From the NCBI RefSeq assembly GCF_022458895.1, contig NZ_JAINFL010000015.1, forward strand, positions 1-64,000: a DNA stretch of 64,000 nt. Direction: 5' to 3'. The notes beneath the pieces were generated by a model. That model made no database searches. It had not been told where the DNA came from and worked only from the letters and a program-made list of their open reading frames with translations. Numbering within the stretch: the first letter of the stretch is position 1; the number at the start of each line of letters is the position of its first letter. Origin of the DNA: Roseihalotalea indica (GTDB lineage: Bacteria; Bacteroidota; Bacteroidia; Cytophagales; Cyclobacteriaceae). Positions 9,511-18,445 of this stretch are shown here, one piece after another. The position numbers and the translations under genes are program-made.

Positions 9511-12500
9511 TTAAAACTGGGTTTTCAGACTAAAGCCAAAACTGCGGGTAGAGGGGTACGACATATCTTCCACTCCGTACGTGATGTTCCGCTCCTGCAA
9601 AGCGTTCAGCTCAGGGTCAAAGTGCGGGTTTTCGGTAAGCAGCAGCAAATTGCTTCCCACAAAACCGACCTTAATACTCTCAAAACCAATGGATTGACAA
9701 AACTGATCGGACAGGCTGTAATACAGACTCACCTGCCGAAGCTTTAGATAAGAAGCATCATACAACGCACTGGCCTCATTGCCCCGGTCGTAATAATTAT
9801 TGTAAAACTGGCTGGCCGATACCGAAGTAGTATTCGGAACGTACTCGGGGTTATCCACCGTACCAATGTTCATCACGCCATCCCCTATCACACCGTTTTC
9901 GCGCCCTTCCAGGGTTTCCTGCAATACTCCCGAGGTGCTGCCCAGCGCTTTGGTGCGGGAAACAATGGTACCGCCCTGCCGCCAGTCCACCAGCACACTC
10001 AGGATGACTCCTTTGTAGGAAAACTCATTGCTGAAACCGACCGCAAAATCAGGATTGTAGTTACCCAGCAGCCGCAGGGTGCCATCCTGCACCGGAAGAC
10101 CGTTGGGGCCGTACAACGTCTGCCCGTCGATCTCCACAAAACCGGTACCGTACATATCTCCCACCCGACCATTTTCTTTGGCAATGTAGAAGACGGTATT
10201 AGAACCGCCCGAACCACCAAACACATTGGCCACTCCCGTCACGTATTGATCCACGCCTTCGGGAAGTTCGGTCACCACACTGCGATAGGTTGAGTAATTC
10301 AGTGAAGCCAGCCAGTGAAACGCTGGGGTATTCACCACTCGCCCGCTAATCATACCTTCAAATCCACGGGTACGCACTTTACCGCCATTCTCGTTGAAGT
10401 TCTGAAATCCAGCCGCTGAAGAAATGGGGCGGGCGATGATCTGGTCGATGCTGGTATTCTGGTAAGCGGATAAATCCAGTTGTAACCGGTCATCCAGAAA
10501 ACGCACCTCGGCTCCGGCTTCATAGGCATTCAGCCGTTCGGGACGGATGTTGGAGTTCTTGAGCAGCGTTTCGTTGGTGACCCGAAAGAAAGATCCGTAG
10601 TTCTGATTCAGCACGTAGGTCTGGTTGGCCTGATACGGATCGGTATCGTTACCCACACTGGCGGCACTGGCCCGCAGATTTACATAAGAGATGGGATTGG
10701 GCAGTGTCAGCATGTTGGAAAGTACGTAGCTGAGACCGGCCGAATAGTAGGCAAAGTTGTCGGGTAGCGTGCTGCTCCAGTCGTTTCTGAGGGTAACATC
10801 CAGATACACCCAGGAACGATAGCTGAGATTACCAGTACCGTAGACACTGTTGATTCTTTTATTAAACTGCTGACTGTTGCCGGCCAGGGGAGTTCGGGAA
10901 TTCGCCAGCGTGTAGATTCCCGGAAGGGCCAGTTGAGAAGCTTCGGCATACTGATAGTGAATTTGCTGATCAAAGCGGTTCGCTCCGGCGGAGACAGTGT
11001 AGTACCAGTCTTCGTTGATACGATCATTGTAGGACAGGAGGATGTCCAAGTTTATCTCCCGATAATCAATATTGTCCTCCCGATAGGTTCCGAAGGGGTT
11101 TTGGTTGGTACTCACCGCTCGTTTGAATGCTCTGGTGTCGGCGTAATTATCCAGGCCGGTTCTTACGCTCAGGCTGAGCTTGTCGGTAATATCGTAGGTG
11201 ATGGAAGCGTTGCCCAGCATCCGGGTTTTGTTAAAGCTGTTGATGTTCTCATACAGCGTGAGGTACGGGTTGGTGAGCCAGAGGTAGTTGAAGTCGTAGT
11301 GCTGAATGCCTTCCTGCCCAGCCTGCCAGTAATCGCGCATGGCGGCCAGATCGGTTTGCCGTCCCGTCCAGTTAAATCCGTACATTACGTTTTCGTAGCC
11401 GTAACCCAGGTTCGGCCGGTTCTCGCTACGGGAGTTGATGTAGTTCACAAAGGCATTCACGCTCACCCGACTGCTAAGCTGCTGATCCAGGCTGATGGCC
11501 AGACCATCCCGCTTCAGATCGGTGTTGGGCAGAATACCTTCGTTGCGGAGATTGCTGTAGGCCAAGCGGCTGCTCCCGTTCTCCCCCCCCGCGCTTACCG
11601 CAATATTATGCTGAGAGGTAATCCCTGTCCGGAAAAAGTTGCGCACATTATCCGGCCGTGATACCCAGGGGGTAGGTGTGATCTCCGTATAGGTGCCATC
11701 CGGGCGGGTCCGGGCAATCACATCTCCTCCGCGTACCGGATTTCCATCAATGTCTACCGAAGGACTGTCGAACTGCTTGATGAGCTGGCCCTGATCCAGT
11801 TTGGGGCCATAACTGCTGATACCGCCATCATTAAGACCTGCCCCGATGCCGTTCTCAAAGGAGTATTCACCATTGGAACCTCCGCCGTACACATTCTGGT
11901 AATCCGGTAAGGTCAGCAAAGTTTCTACGGTAAGCGAGCTGCTGGTGGTTACTCCGAAGCCGCGTTTTTTCCCTCCCCGCTTGGTGGTGATCAGCACCAC
12001 CCCGTTAGCGGCGCGGGTACCGTACAAAGCGGCAGAACCAGCTCCTTTCAACACCGAGATGGAGGCAATGTCATCGGGATTGAGTTCGGCCGCTCCGTTT
12101 CCATAGTCTACTTCCTGTAATGAGCCATCGTTCACCAGGTCGCTGGTGATCTGCTGGTTACTGATTGGCACTCCATCTACGACGAATAAAGGTTCGTTAT
12201 TACTGCTCAGCGAGTTTTCGCCCCGGATGATGATGCGGGACGAAGAACCCGTGCCCGAAGAACCGTTAGTAATCTGCACTCCGGCTACCTGTCCGGCCAG
12301 ACTGTTCACCACATTGGTCAGCGGCACATCGGTGAGCTGCTTTGCATCTACCTTGGCTACCGAAGAAGTCAGCGATTGCTTTTCCCGAGTGATGCCCAGG
12401 GCGGTCACCACCACTTCGTCAAGTTCGGCAGTGGACTCCTGTAAATAAATGGTTTTGGGTAACTGCCCGTTAGTCACCTCAACATCCTGGTTTTCAAACC

Positions 12501-12723
12501 CCAGGAACATAATTTGAAGCGTAAAATTACGGGAATTAGTTTCCAGTGTAAATACCCCTTCCTCATTGGTGATGGCGAAATTTTGGGTACCTGCTTCATT
12601 GGCAGTAGCTCCCGGAATGGGCTCGTTATTGGCATCCAATACTTTGGCTGTATAGGTGTTGCTTTGAGCAAAGGCTGTCGCACAACACAAAGACAGTACA
12701 ATAAAAAAGTATACTTTTATCAT
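9511..12723 (-). CDS. SusC/RagA TonB-linked outer-membrane transporter without STN domain (SusC2)
   Basis: 1070 residues. A signal peptide (to about residue 19, ATAFAQ) is followed at once by the carboxypeptidase-like regulatory repeat (YTAKVLDANNEPIPGATANE), then LDEVVVTALGITREKQSLT, the plug (VVNSLAGQVAGVQI, ADINPDD-like region, SVLKGAGSAALYGTRAANG) and a beta-barrel ending in FGFSLKTQF. It lacks the STN domain seen in SusC1, so it should transport without signalling to FecR. The start codon is the ATG at 12723. Its gene follows the nucleoside hydrolase by 41 bp on the same strand, linking outer-membrane entry to the ABC/hydrolase genes upstream. Confidence 0.94.
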   Translation of the reverse strand: MIKVYFFIVLSLCCATAFAQSNTYTAKVLDANNEPIPGATANEAGTQNFAITNEEGVFTLETNSRNFTLQIMFLGFENQDVEVTNGQLPKTIYLQESTAELDEVVVTALGITREKQSLTSSVAKVDAKQLTDVPLTNVVNSLAGQVAGVQITNGSSGTGSSSRIIIRGENSLSSNNEPLFVVDGVPISNQQITSDLVNDGSLQEVDYGNGAAELNPDDIASISVLKGAGSAALYGTRAANGVVLITTKRGGKKRGFGVTTSSSLTVETLLTLPDYQNVYGGGSNGEYSFENGIGAGLNDGGISSYGPKLDQGQLIKQFDSPSVDIDGNPVRGGDVIARTRPDGTYTEITPTPWVSRPDNVRNFFRTGITSQHNIAVSAGGENGSSRLAYSNLRNEGILPNTDLKRDGLAISLDQQLSSRVSVNAFVNYINSRSENRPNLGYGYENVMYGFNWTGRQTDLAAMRDYWQAGQEGIQHYDFNYLWLTNPYLTLYENINSFNKTRMLGNASITYDITDKLSLSVRTGLDNYADTRAFKRAVSTNQNPFGTYREDNIDYREINLDILLSYNDRINEDWYYTVSAGANRFDQQIHYQYAEASQLALPGIYTLANSRTPLAGNSQQFNKRINSVYGTGNLSYRSWVYLDVTLRNDWSSTLPDNFAYYSAGLSYVLSNMLTLPNPISYVNLRASAASVGNDTDPYQANQTYVLNQNYGSFFRVTNETLLKNSNIRPERLNAYEAGAEVRFLDDRLQLDLSAYQNTSIDQIIARPISSAAGFQNFNENGGKVRTRGFEGMISGRVVNTPAFHWLASLNYSTYRSVVTELPEGVDQYVTGVANVFGGSGGSNTVFYIAKENGRVGDMYGTGFVEIDGQTLYGPNGLPVQDGTLRLLGNYNPDFAVGFSNEFSYKGVILSVLVDWRQGGTIVSRTKALGSTSGVLQETLEGRENGVIGDGVMNIGTVDNPEYVPNTTSVSASQFYNNYYDRGNEASALYDASYLKLRQVSLYYSLSDQFCQSIGFESIKVGFVGSNLLLLTENPHFDPELNALQERNITYGVEDMSYPSTRSFGFSLKTQF

Positions 12724-12764
12724 GAAAAAAAGAATAGGTTTAAAAATGGAATCTCATCTATAAT

Positions 12765-13688
12765 CTATTTTGCTATGAGCAGGCTATCTATCAGCTTCTG
12801 GTGATAGCCTGCTACCACATCGTAGCAATAGGTGACGGGGTAGCCTTGCTCCTTGTCGCACAGCAGATATTGCTTGAATACCTGTCGATCGTTTTCTGGC
12901 ACAGTATCATCCGGGTGGATTTCAAGGCGGGCGTTTAGTGGTTCGGAGATAATGTCATCGGGAGCGATGATGTAGTGGCTAGCTAGCACGTCGAAGGGAT
13001 TGAAGCCATCTGCTCCCTGCGCCACCCACTGTTGCAGCCACGCCCGGGATTTATCGGCCAGCCAGCGGTTTCCGGCATTTCCCTGGGCTAGCCTATCCAG
13101 GTCAGTTTCTTTTAACCATACCTTGCTGGAGATCTCGAAGGGGCACAAAGTAACCGGAACTTCATGCTCAAACAGTAGCCGGAAAGCATCATTATCCAGG
13201 TCAAAATTCAGATCACGGGCCCGGCCTCCCTGGTTACCAATGGCAAAATAATCCGTAGGTTTGCGACGCCCCGCCACCAGCACGACTTCCTCAATTTGTG
13301 TTTTCAGCTCGGGGTATTTCAGCAATAGCAACCCTATATTGGTAGCCGGACCGATGGCCATGATGGTCAGCTTTTGCTGTTTGAGTGCTTCGGCCAGGGC
13401 TTCTACCGCAGCGTTGGTTTCTACTTTTTGCAAATCAATCGCTTCCCCCGCCCCTCGGTATACCGGAATCTGATCATCGGCAAACTCTTTACTCATGTAC
13501 TGACACAAAGGGTATGAGTTTTCAATCAGCGTATTGCCAAACACTGCACTAATCCCTTTAATCTCTACCTTGTCAGAAAGCATGAGTTGCAGCACCGCGT
13601 AACCGTCGTCCACGTCGCAGTAGCCTTCCCGGGCATGCCGCTTCATACCTACCGAGAGATCCGTATCTATCCAGACTTGTTTCTTCAT
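12765..13688 (-). CDS. Nucleoside hydrolase-like protein (IUNH fold)
   Basis: 307 residues. The N-terminus VWIDTD plus a downstream DVDDGYA supplies the Asp cluster that binds the catalytic calcium in inosine-uridine hydrolases. In the usual DTDPGxDD motif the Asps are adjacent, whereas here about a dozen residues are inserted between Asp10 and Asp27/Asp28. Further family marks are AIGPATNIGLLL and DLNFDLDNDAFRLLF. The family cleaves N-glycosidic bonds of nucleosides and analogues. No signal peptide is visible, so it should act in the cytoplasm. It lies 15 bp or less from the ABC transporter genes and 41 bp before SusC2, suggesting it processes the imported substrate. The exact substrate is unknown. 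Confidence 0.85.
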   Translation of the reverse strand: MKKQVWIDTDLSVGMKRHAREGYCDVDDGYAVLQLMLSDKVEIKGISAVFGNTLIENSYPLCQYMSKEFADDQIPVYRGAGEAIDLQKVETNAAVEALAEALKQQKLTIMAIGPATNIGLLLLKYPELKTQIEEVVLVAGRRKPTDYFAIGNQGGRARDLNFDLDNDAFRLLFEHEVPVTLCPFEISSKVWLKETDLDRLAQGNAGNRWLADKSRAWLQQWVAQGADGFNPFDVLASHYIIAPDDIISEPLNARLEIHPDDTVPENDRQVFKQYLLCDKEQGYPVTYCYDVVAGYHQKLIDSLLIAK

Positions 13689-13703
13689 CGTTTCTTATTT
13701 GAT

Positions 13704-14474
13704 TTAGGGTTGTTGATCTCTAATATCTTTTAAAGCTTCCGACACCTGAGTGTCTGGTACCAAATTTCCCCAGAAGCCAATCTCGCTTCGCACGCCAGTC
13801 TGAGGGTCATTAATAAAAGCCTGTTTGTTTGGATATACTTTGAGTTGCCCGCTTCGCATATAGGCAATTTCATCTCCCATCAGAATAGCTTCTTTCAGGT
13901 CATGCGTGACAAAAAGTGAGGTAATCCGAAATTCCCGGGCCAGCTTTTTAAACAGTTCCTGCATCCGCTGGCGAGTCCCGGCATCCAGACTACCGAAGGG
14001 TTCATCCAGCAGTAGCAGCGACGGATTGGTGATAATCGCCCGGCCGAAGGATACCCGCTGCCGTTGCCCGCCGGAAAGCTGATGCGGCATCTTATTCCCC
14101 TGCCCGTTCAGTTCCAGGCTTTGGATCATCACGGTTACTTTGTCTTTGATTTCGTCTTTGGGTAGTTTTTTCAGCCTTAAGCCAAACGCGATGTTCTCAA
14201 ACACACTCAGGTGCGGAAATAGTAAATCTTCCTGGTACAGATACACGATTCCGCGCTTGCGGATGGTGATAGCATCCAGCGTCTCGCCGTTGAGGGTAAT
14301 CGTCCCGGCATCGGGTTTGACCAGCCCGCCAATAATTTTCAGCATGGTGGTTTTTCCGCAGCCGGACTTGCCCAGAATGCTCAGTGTTTTGTGGGCATCC
14401 AGCGAGAAAGTAAGGTCTTTGACGACCTGCTCCTGACGAAAGCTTTTGATAATATTATTGACTTCTAAAAACAT
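13704..14474 (-). CDS. ABC transporter ATP-binding protein (YnjD/PotA-like)
   Basis: 256 residues from the ATG at 14474; a TTG one codon earlier (14477) is also possible. Walker A GKSGCGKTT at about 35-43, Q-loop YLYQEDLLFPHLSVFENIAFG, signature LSGGQRQRVSFGRA, Walker B LLLLDEPFGSLD and the switch histidine in LFVTHD are all intact. It energises the two-permease importer encoded immediately upstream; its ATG shares one base with the stop of the second permease gene, indicating translational coupling. It belongs to the importer class with a soluble binding protein. Confidence 0.94.
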   Translation of the reverse strand: MFLEVNNIIKSFRQEQVVKDLTFSLDAHKTLSILGKSGCGKTTMLKIIGGLVKPDAGTITLNGETLDAITIRKRGIVYLYQEDLLFPHLSVFENIAFGLRLKKLPKDEIKDKVTVMIQSLELNGQGNKMPHQLSGGQRQRVSFGRAIITNPSLLLLDEPFGSLDAGTRQRMQELFKKLAREFRITSLFVTHDLKEAILMGDEIAYMRSGQLKVYPNKQAFINDPQTGVRSEIGFWGNLVPDTQVSEALKDIRDQQP

Positions 14475-15247
14475 CAAACCAGTTTGTTAAATACGTAGCG
14501 TTTATTGAGGTACAGCAGCAGTACCGGGGGAAAAATCAGCAGGCAGCAGCTCAGTGCTCCGTAGTAAAAATTCGCCTCTTTGATGAAGAGAAATACCTTG
14601 ATGGTCAGCGTCTGCACCTTCCCTACCCCGATGACGGAGGTAAGGCCATACTCGAACCAGGAGATCAGAAATGTCTGGAAAAAGCAGATGAGCAACATGC
14701 CCTTCGCCATCGGCAATAGCACTCTAAGAAAGCTTTGCACCGAAGTACCGCCCAGCGTGGCTACCAGCTCCTCGAAGCGCTGAGTTCGCTGCCCCCAGAA
14801 GCTGCTGAAGAAGATCAGCGCATACGGGAAAGCGATCATAAACTGGGCGATGATTACTCCGGTAGCTTTACCAAACAGTCCCAGTTTCAGGAAGAAAAAG
14901 CTCAAACAGGCGGCGAATACCACCGGAGCCAGGATGTACGGGAAGTAGGTAAGCAACGTGAGCATCTGTTTGCGCGGATGATAGGAAACCGTGCGGCTGA
15001 TGAGAAATCCGGATAGCGTAGAAACCGTCGCTACGGATAAGGAGATCAGCACGGAAATCAGGAAACTACTCAACAATCCGGTTTCGGAGATAAATAATGC
15101 CTGCCAATTGCGAAGTCCGAAATAGGCCGGGAGCACCTGCGGAAACCGCCATTCCGATGCCAACGACAGCAGCACTAGATACACAAAGGGGAATAGGATC
15201 AGTAGGACCAGCAAGGTCAGCACGTAGGGTTTCCAGCTATAGCTCAT
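14474..15247 (-). CDS. ABC transporter permease (second subunit)
   Basis: 257 residues with about six transmembrane helices. The EAA-type cytoplasmic loop that docks the ATPase is seen as FEELVATLGGTSVQSFLRVLLPMAKG. It overlaps the first permease gene upstream by 11 bp and touches the ATPase gene downstream. Together with its neighbour it forms the channel of a YnjC-like or iron/thiamine-type importer, where the two halves are separate genes. Confidence 0.92.
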   Translation of the reverse strand: MSYSWKPYVLTLLVLLILFPFVYLVLLSLASEWRFPQVLPAYFGLRNWQALFISETGLLSSFLISVLISLSVATVSTLSGFLISRTVSYHPRKQMLTLLTYFPYILAPVVFAACLSFFFLKLGLFGKATGVIIAQFMIAFPYALIFFSSFWGQRTQRFEELVATLGGTSVQSFLRVLLPMAKGMLLICFFQTFLISWFEYGLTSVIGVGKVQTLTIKVFLFIKEANFYYGALSCCLLIFPPVLLLYLNKRYVFNKLV

Positions 15248-16091
15248 GGGCAGTCTTATTTTGACGGGAAAATAATAGCACTGCCGCCGCCGAAACCAGC
15301 AGCGTATAAATCACCGCCACCACATAGCCTTCGGAAACCTTGCTCAGATCGTACTGCTTAATCTCCCGGATGATCAGTACTGACAACATTTGCGGCGACT
15401 CTTGTCCCAAAATCAGAGGAACTTCGTAAGCACCCAGCAGGAAAATGAAATACAGCGCGATGAGTGTCCAGGTTTTATTCAGAATGACGGGCAGGCTCAC
15501 GCGCCACAGCACCTGCCGGGGATTTGCGCCCAAGGAATACGATAGTTCCTCAAGGTCCTGCACTCTTTCGTTCTTGTACACATTCAGAAACAGCAGCACA
15601 AAAAAAGGAGCCACCACCGTGATGAAAGTAAGGATAATACCCAATGCATACTGATCATTCACAAAGTCAGGGAACTGCCGGGCTTCGGTAATCCAGCCTA
15701 GCTGATAGGCCAGACGGGAAAAAAAGCCGGCTTTAGCCAAAAGCTGAAAGGTAAAGAAGCCCGCTACCACTCCGGGCACCGCCAGCGGTAGATAGATGAT
15801 AAACGAAAGGAATTTCTGATCAAACTCTTTCCTGAATTTCAGCGTCAACCATAAGGCCAGACTTACCGAGATCACGACCGATACCGCGGCAATCACTGCG
15901 CTATACGCGAAAGACTTAAAGAATTCACCCGAGGCAAATACTTCCGCCCAGAAGCGAGTGGTGAACCCATCGTTTACAATGCCGACGATGCCAAAACTAT
16001 AGAGCAAGGCATAGATGAAAGCTGATGCAAAGGGAAGTACTCCGATCAGGATAAAGAAGATCAGTCCGATATAGGATTGCTTACTGTTCAA
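15237..16091 (-). CDS. ABC transporter permease (first subunit)
   Basis: 284 residues with about six transmembrane helices and the docking loop LEELSYSLGANPRQVLWRVSLPVI. The start used is a TTG at 16091 (MNSKQSYIGLIFF), which overlaps the solute-binding protein gene by 11 bp; the overlap supports coupled translation. It pairs with the permease encoded next. No ATG gives a better N-terminus without losing the first transmembrane helix. Confidence 0.92.
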   Translation of the reverse strand: MNSKQSYIGLIFFILIGVLPFASAFIYALLYSFGIVGIVNDGFTTRFWAEVFASGEFFKSFAYSAVIAAVSVVISVSLALWLTLKFRKEFDQKFLSFIIYLPLAVPGVVAGFFTFQLLAKAGFFSRLAYQLGWITEARQFPDFVNDQYALGIILTFITVVAPFFVLLFLNVYKNERVQDLEELSYSLGANPRQVLWRVSLPVILNKTWTLIALYFIFLLGAYEVPLILGQESPQMLSVLIIREIKQYDLSKVSEGYVVAVIYTLLVSAAAVLLFSRQNKTAHEL

Positions 16092-17304
16092 TGACTTCGG
16101 TTCTAAAATCTTCGTACAAACGGATCATGTATTCTGGGGCCGGTTCCTGTATGGCTTTCTGCGAGAGCGTTTCCATCTCCGGGGCGTACATCCGCTTGGG
16201 GGCCGCCTCAAACTTCTGCTGCCACTCATCGGGCAGACGATCTGCCTCCAGCACAGTGTTGGAGTTCATCCCGTCCACATGAGCTTTCCGGAACTGGGCT
16301 TCGGGCGAAATAAGAAAGTTAATGACCGTCATCGCCCCGGCCCGGTTAGCCGAGTTGTACGGGATACCCAGGTAGTTGGCATTGAGGATAGTGCCGTTAT
16401 CCCAGGCGTAGGCACGGGTGGTTTTAGGGAATAATCCCTGCCGTACTTTTTCTTCAATGCCGCCTTCGCCGAAACCAAACGAGAGACTGAGTTCGCCACT
16501 GGCAAACATCTGATCCATCTTGGTATGCTCTTTCGGAAACGTCGTTCCTTCCTTCCAGAAGTACTGCTTATTCCGGTTGATATAGTCCCACAACTGTTGC
16601 GACAGTTGATTATATTTTTCCACATCAAAGGGGCCATTAAGTCCTTCGGGAGAGCCGCTTAGTTCGGCCAGAAAGCTCTTGAGCAGGGTCATGCCGGAGA
16701 AATCGTTGGAGATGGTAAAAGTGCCGGGATTTTGCTGGACGTAAGTTTCCAGTTCGTCTAGGTTGCGGGGCGGGTTGAGCGTTTGGGCCGAATCGTATAC
16801 CAGCGCAAACTGCCCAATGCTCCAGGGACACTCCATGTCATTGACCGGCTGCTGAAAGTCGATGGTGATGAAAGGATCTTCAAAATCAATATACTCGGTG
16901 TTGGGCAGTTTCTTCACGAACGGTCCCCACAGGCCATTGATCTTGCGAAGCTGGAAGAAGGTTTCTCCGTTGATCCAGACAATATCTACCTGCCCATTGT
17001 CCACTCCGGCTTCTTTTTCGCCCATTACCAGTTGCACAATTTCCGGCCCTTGCCCCCCGCTGATTTCCAGAGTAATGCCGTACCGCTCCTTCACGGTCGG
17101 CACCACATAATTATTGATATAATCGTTGATGACCGGGCTGCCCTGCCACATCATAAAGTTGACGGTGGTACCCTGAGCCTGCCGTTCAACTTCTTCCCAG
17201 GAAACATCCTGAAAGTCGCTCTCAGCAGTGGAAGGATCGTTATTGCAGGAAATCAGTACGAAAAAAACCAAGAAAATAAGCAAGCACGTACGGCTCTGGC
17301 TCAT
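16081..17304 (-). CDS. ABC transporter substrate-binding lipoprotein (YnjB-like)
   Basis: 407 residues. Lipoprotein signal with Cys20 (VLISC). The body resembles YnjB/extracellular solute-binding proteins: VNFMMWQGSPVINDYINNYV, then FALVYDSAQTLNPPRNLDELETYV and NPGTFTISNDFSGMTLLKSFL. It should be a periplasmic membrane-anchored receptor feeding the two permeases. It is the first gene of a tightly overlapping set (binding protein, permease, permease, ATPase, hydrolase). The ligand of YnjB-type systems is not settled, so the neighbouring nucleoside hydrolase is the best clue: an N-glycosidic compound. That is inference. Confidence 0.88.
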   Translation of the reverse strand: MSQSRTCLLIFLVFFVLISCNNDPSTAESDFQDVSWEEVERQAQGTTVNFMMWQGSPVINDYINNYVVPTVKERYGITLEISGGQGPEIVQLVMGEKEAGVDNGQVDIVWINGETFFQLRKINGLWGPFVKKLPNTEYIDFEDPFITIDFQQPVNDMECPWSIGQFALVYDSAQTLNPPRNLDELETYVQQNPGTFTISNDFSGMTLLKSFLAELSGSPEGLNGPFDVEKYNQLSQQLWDYINRNKQYFWKEGTTFPKEHTKMDQMFASGELSLSFGFGEGGIEEKVRQGLFPKTTRAYAWDNGTILNANYLGIPYNSANRAGAMTVINFLISPEAQFRKAHVDGMNSNTVLEADRLPDEWQQKFEAAPKRMYAPEMETLSQKAIQEPAPEYMIRLYEDFRTEVIEQ

Positions 17305-17381
17305 AGAATGATAGCTCAGTTAATAAAAATTGACCAGAAAATGGGAGACTGATACCGATGTGATGGTATTTGCCAACAGGC

Positions 17382-18089
17382 TTAGGAAAGAATGAGCACC
17401 GGCGGAGCTCGAAATGGTGAGCCTGAAAGAAGGGTAGAGCTCAGAAAAGACGCAGGTTGATGAGTAGCCAACGTAAGTCGATAGAAAAAGAGACTAAGGA
17501 GTATGCGTTTTACGTAACGGTTGAGGCTTGAGCTTTTCAAAAGTGCTTTTACGTCAACTAACGTATTGATATCTCGAAGTGGATTCAATACATGAGTCTG
17601 ACGATGAGAAACTGTGCAAAACCTGAGTAATGCATCTAGTAACTTATTTGTTTGCCAGGGAAGTTGTTGAAACTGTTCTTTATTGAAGGCTTCTCGGGTG
17701 ATGCCAATCAGATAAGCTCCTCTTCGTAAGGAAGGACCTACCACACAGTTTCCCGCGGATAATTGTTGGCGAATAACGTTCCAATTGGTACTACCTATTT
17801 CCGGGCAATCGTTTCCTACAGTGATAACGGCATCGTAACCCAATGCAAAGACTTCCTGACAGGCGTTAGCTATTCGCTCGCCAAAGGTTGTGCCCTGCTG
17901 ATTATTTTCGTGATAGTGAAAAACCGGGAATCCGGCTTGTTGAAGTGCAGAAGAGGATTGATGAATGAGTGTAGAGGCAAGCACTTTGTTTTGTTCAGCC
18001 GCTTTTCCGGAGAACCAGGCTTTCATGCGCCCTTCTGAGGTCACGTTTCTGCTAAAATAGATAAGCGCTATTTTTTCCCCTACCTTCAT
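17382..18089 (-). CDS. DUF2064/TIGR04282-type glycosyltransferase
   Basis: 235 residues from the ATG at 18089; a TTG at 18098 would add three residues. Marks of the family are IALIYFSRNVTSEGRMKAWF, the phosphate/metal motif VITVGNDCPEIG (usual form GTDCP), FGERIANACQEVFALGYDAVI and VVGPSLRRGAYLIGI. These are GT-A-fold transferases often found near radical-SAM or arsenosugar genes, but no such partner is present. The last 30 residues are not family-like. It lies 77 bp upstream of the ABC operon on the same strand. Confidence 0.78.
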   Translation of the reverse strand: MKVGEKIALIYFSRNVTSEGRMKAWFSGKAAEQNKVLASTLIHQSSSALQQAGFPVFHYHENNQQGTTFGERIANACQEVFALGYDAVITVGNDCPEIGSTNWNVIRQQLSAGNCVVGPSLRRGAYLIGITREAFNKEQFQQLPWQTNKLLDALLRFCTVSHRQTHVLNPLRDINTLVDVKALLKSSSLNRYVKRILLSLFFYRLTLATHQPASFLSSTLLSGSPFRAPPVLILS

Positions 18090-18223
18090 CAACCGCAATG
18101 TTACTTTAAATTATCTGGAACATAGTCATTTATCTGACAATACCCTATAAGTGTTTAAGTTTCGTGAAAAAAGATGTAATTATTAGACATCATTCTGATT
18201 TTCTTTTAGCGATATGATAGGAA

Positions 18224-18268
18224 GCGGTTGGCAGGAGACAGGCACCCTTACGGTCTCATGCTAACCGC
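18224..18268. other. Long imperfect hairpin of unknown role
   Basis: Arms GCGGTT/AACCGC, GCA/TGC and GAGAC/GTCTC pair in register with two single-base symmetric mismatches and a 13-base loop: 14 pairs over 45 bases. It lies in the leader of the minus-strand DUF2064 gene if transcribed from upstream. The plus strand reads GGCAGGAGACAGGC, which resembles a B12 box, but no other part of a cobalamin riboswitch is present. It is not followed by a T-run, so it is not a standard terminator. Confidence 0.55.
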
Positions 18269-18283
18269 CTCTGGTAATGCGTA

Positions 18284-18325
18284 CCTACCTGGTCAGACCT
18301 ACCCGGTCAGACCTACCCGGTGAGA
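18284..18325. repeat. Three tandem copies of a 14-bp repeat
   Basis: The units are CCTACCTGGTCAGA, CCTACCCGGTCAGA and CCTACCCGGTGAGA, end to end, with one or two base changes. Each junction makes the palindrome GGTCAGACC. It sits 16 bp beyond the hairpin at 18224-18268. Confidence 0.85.
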
Positions 18326-18445
18326 GAAGACTCTCGATAGAAATTTGCTTCTTATATAATGATCGGAATAAGCTCTATTTCAAAGAAAGAAATAACCTGA
18401 GCGTATGCTCACAACCAGCAATATAAATAAGAATGTAAGGCTAGG

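Larger units (their letters stand above)
18099..18445. other. 347-bp intergenic region upstream of the DUF2064 gene
   Basis: No gene. It lies between the end of the DUF5690 gene and the start of the DUF2064 gene, both minus strand. It contains a long hairpin (18224-18268) and a threefold 14-bp tandem repeat (18284-18325). No promoter could be assigned with confidence. Confidence 0.6.

Noticed and set aside
10933..11661. 242-codon plus-strand open frame
   Set aside because: Antisense to SusC2, which has full family support; no independent motif.
18224..18268. B12-box-like GGCAGGAGACAGGC on the plus strand, possible cobalamin riboswitch
   Set aside because: No upstream core helices of a cobalamin riboswitch, no plus-strand gene for 3 kb, and the motif is one arm of a self-contained hairpin.
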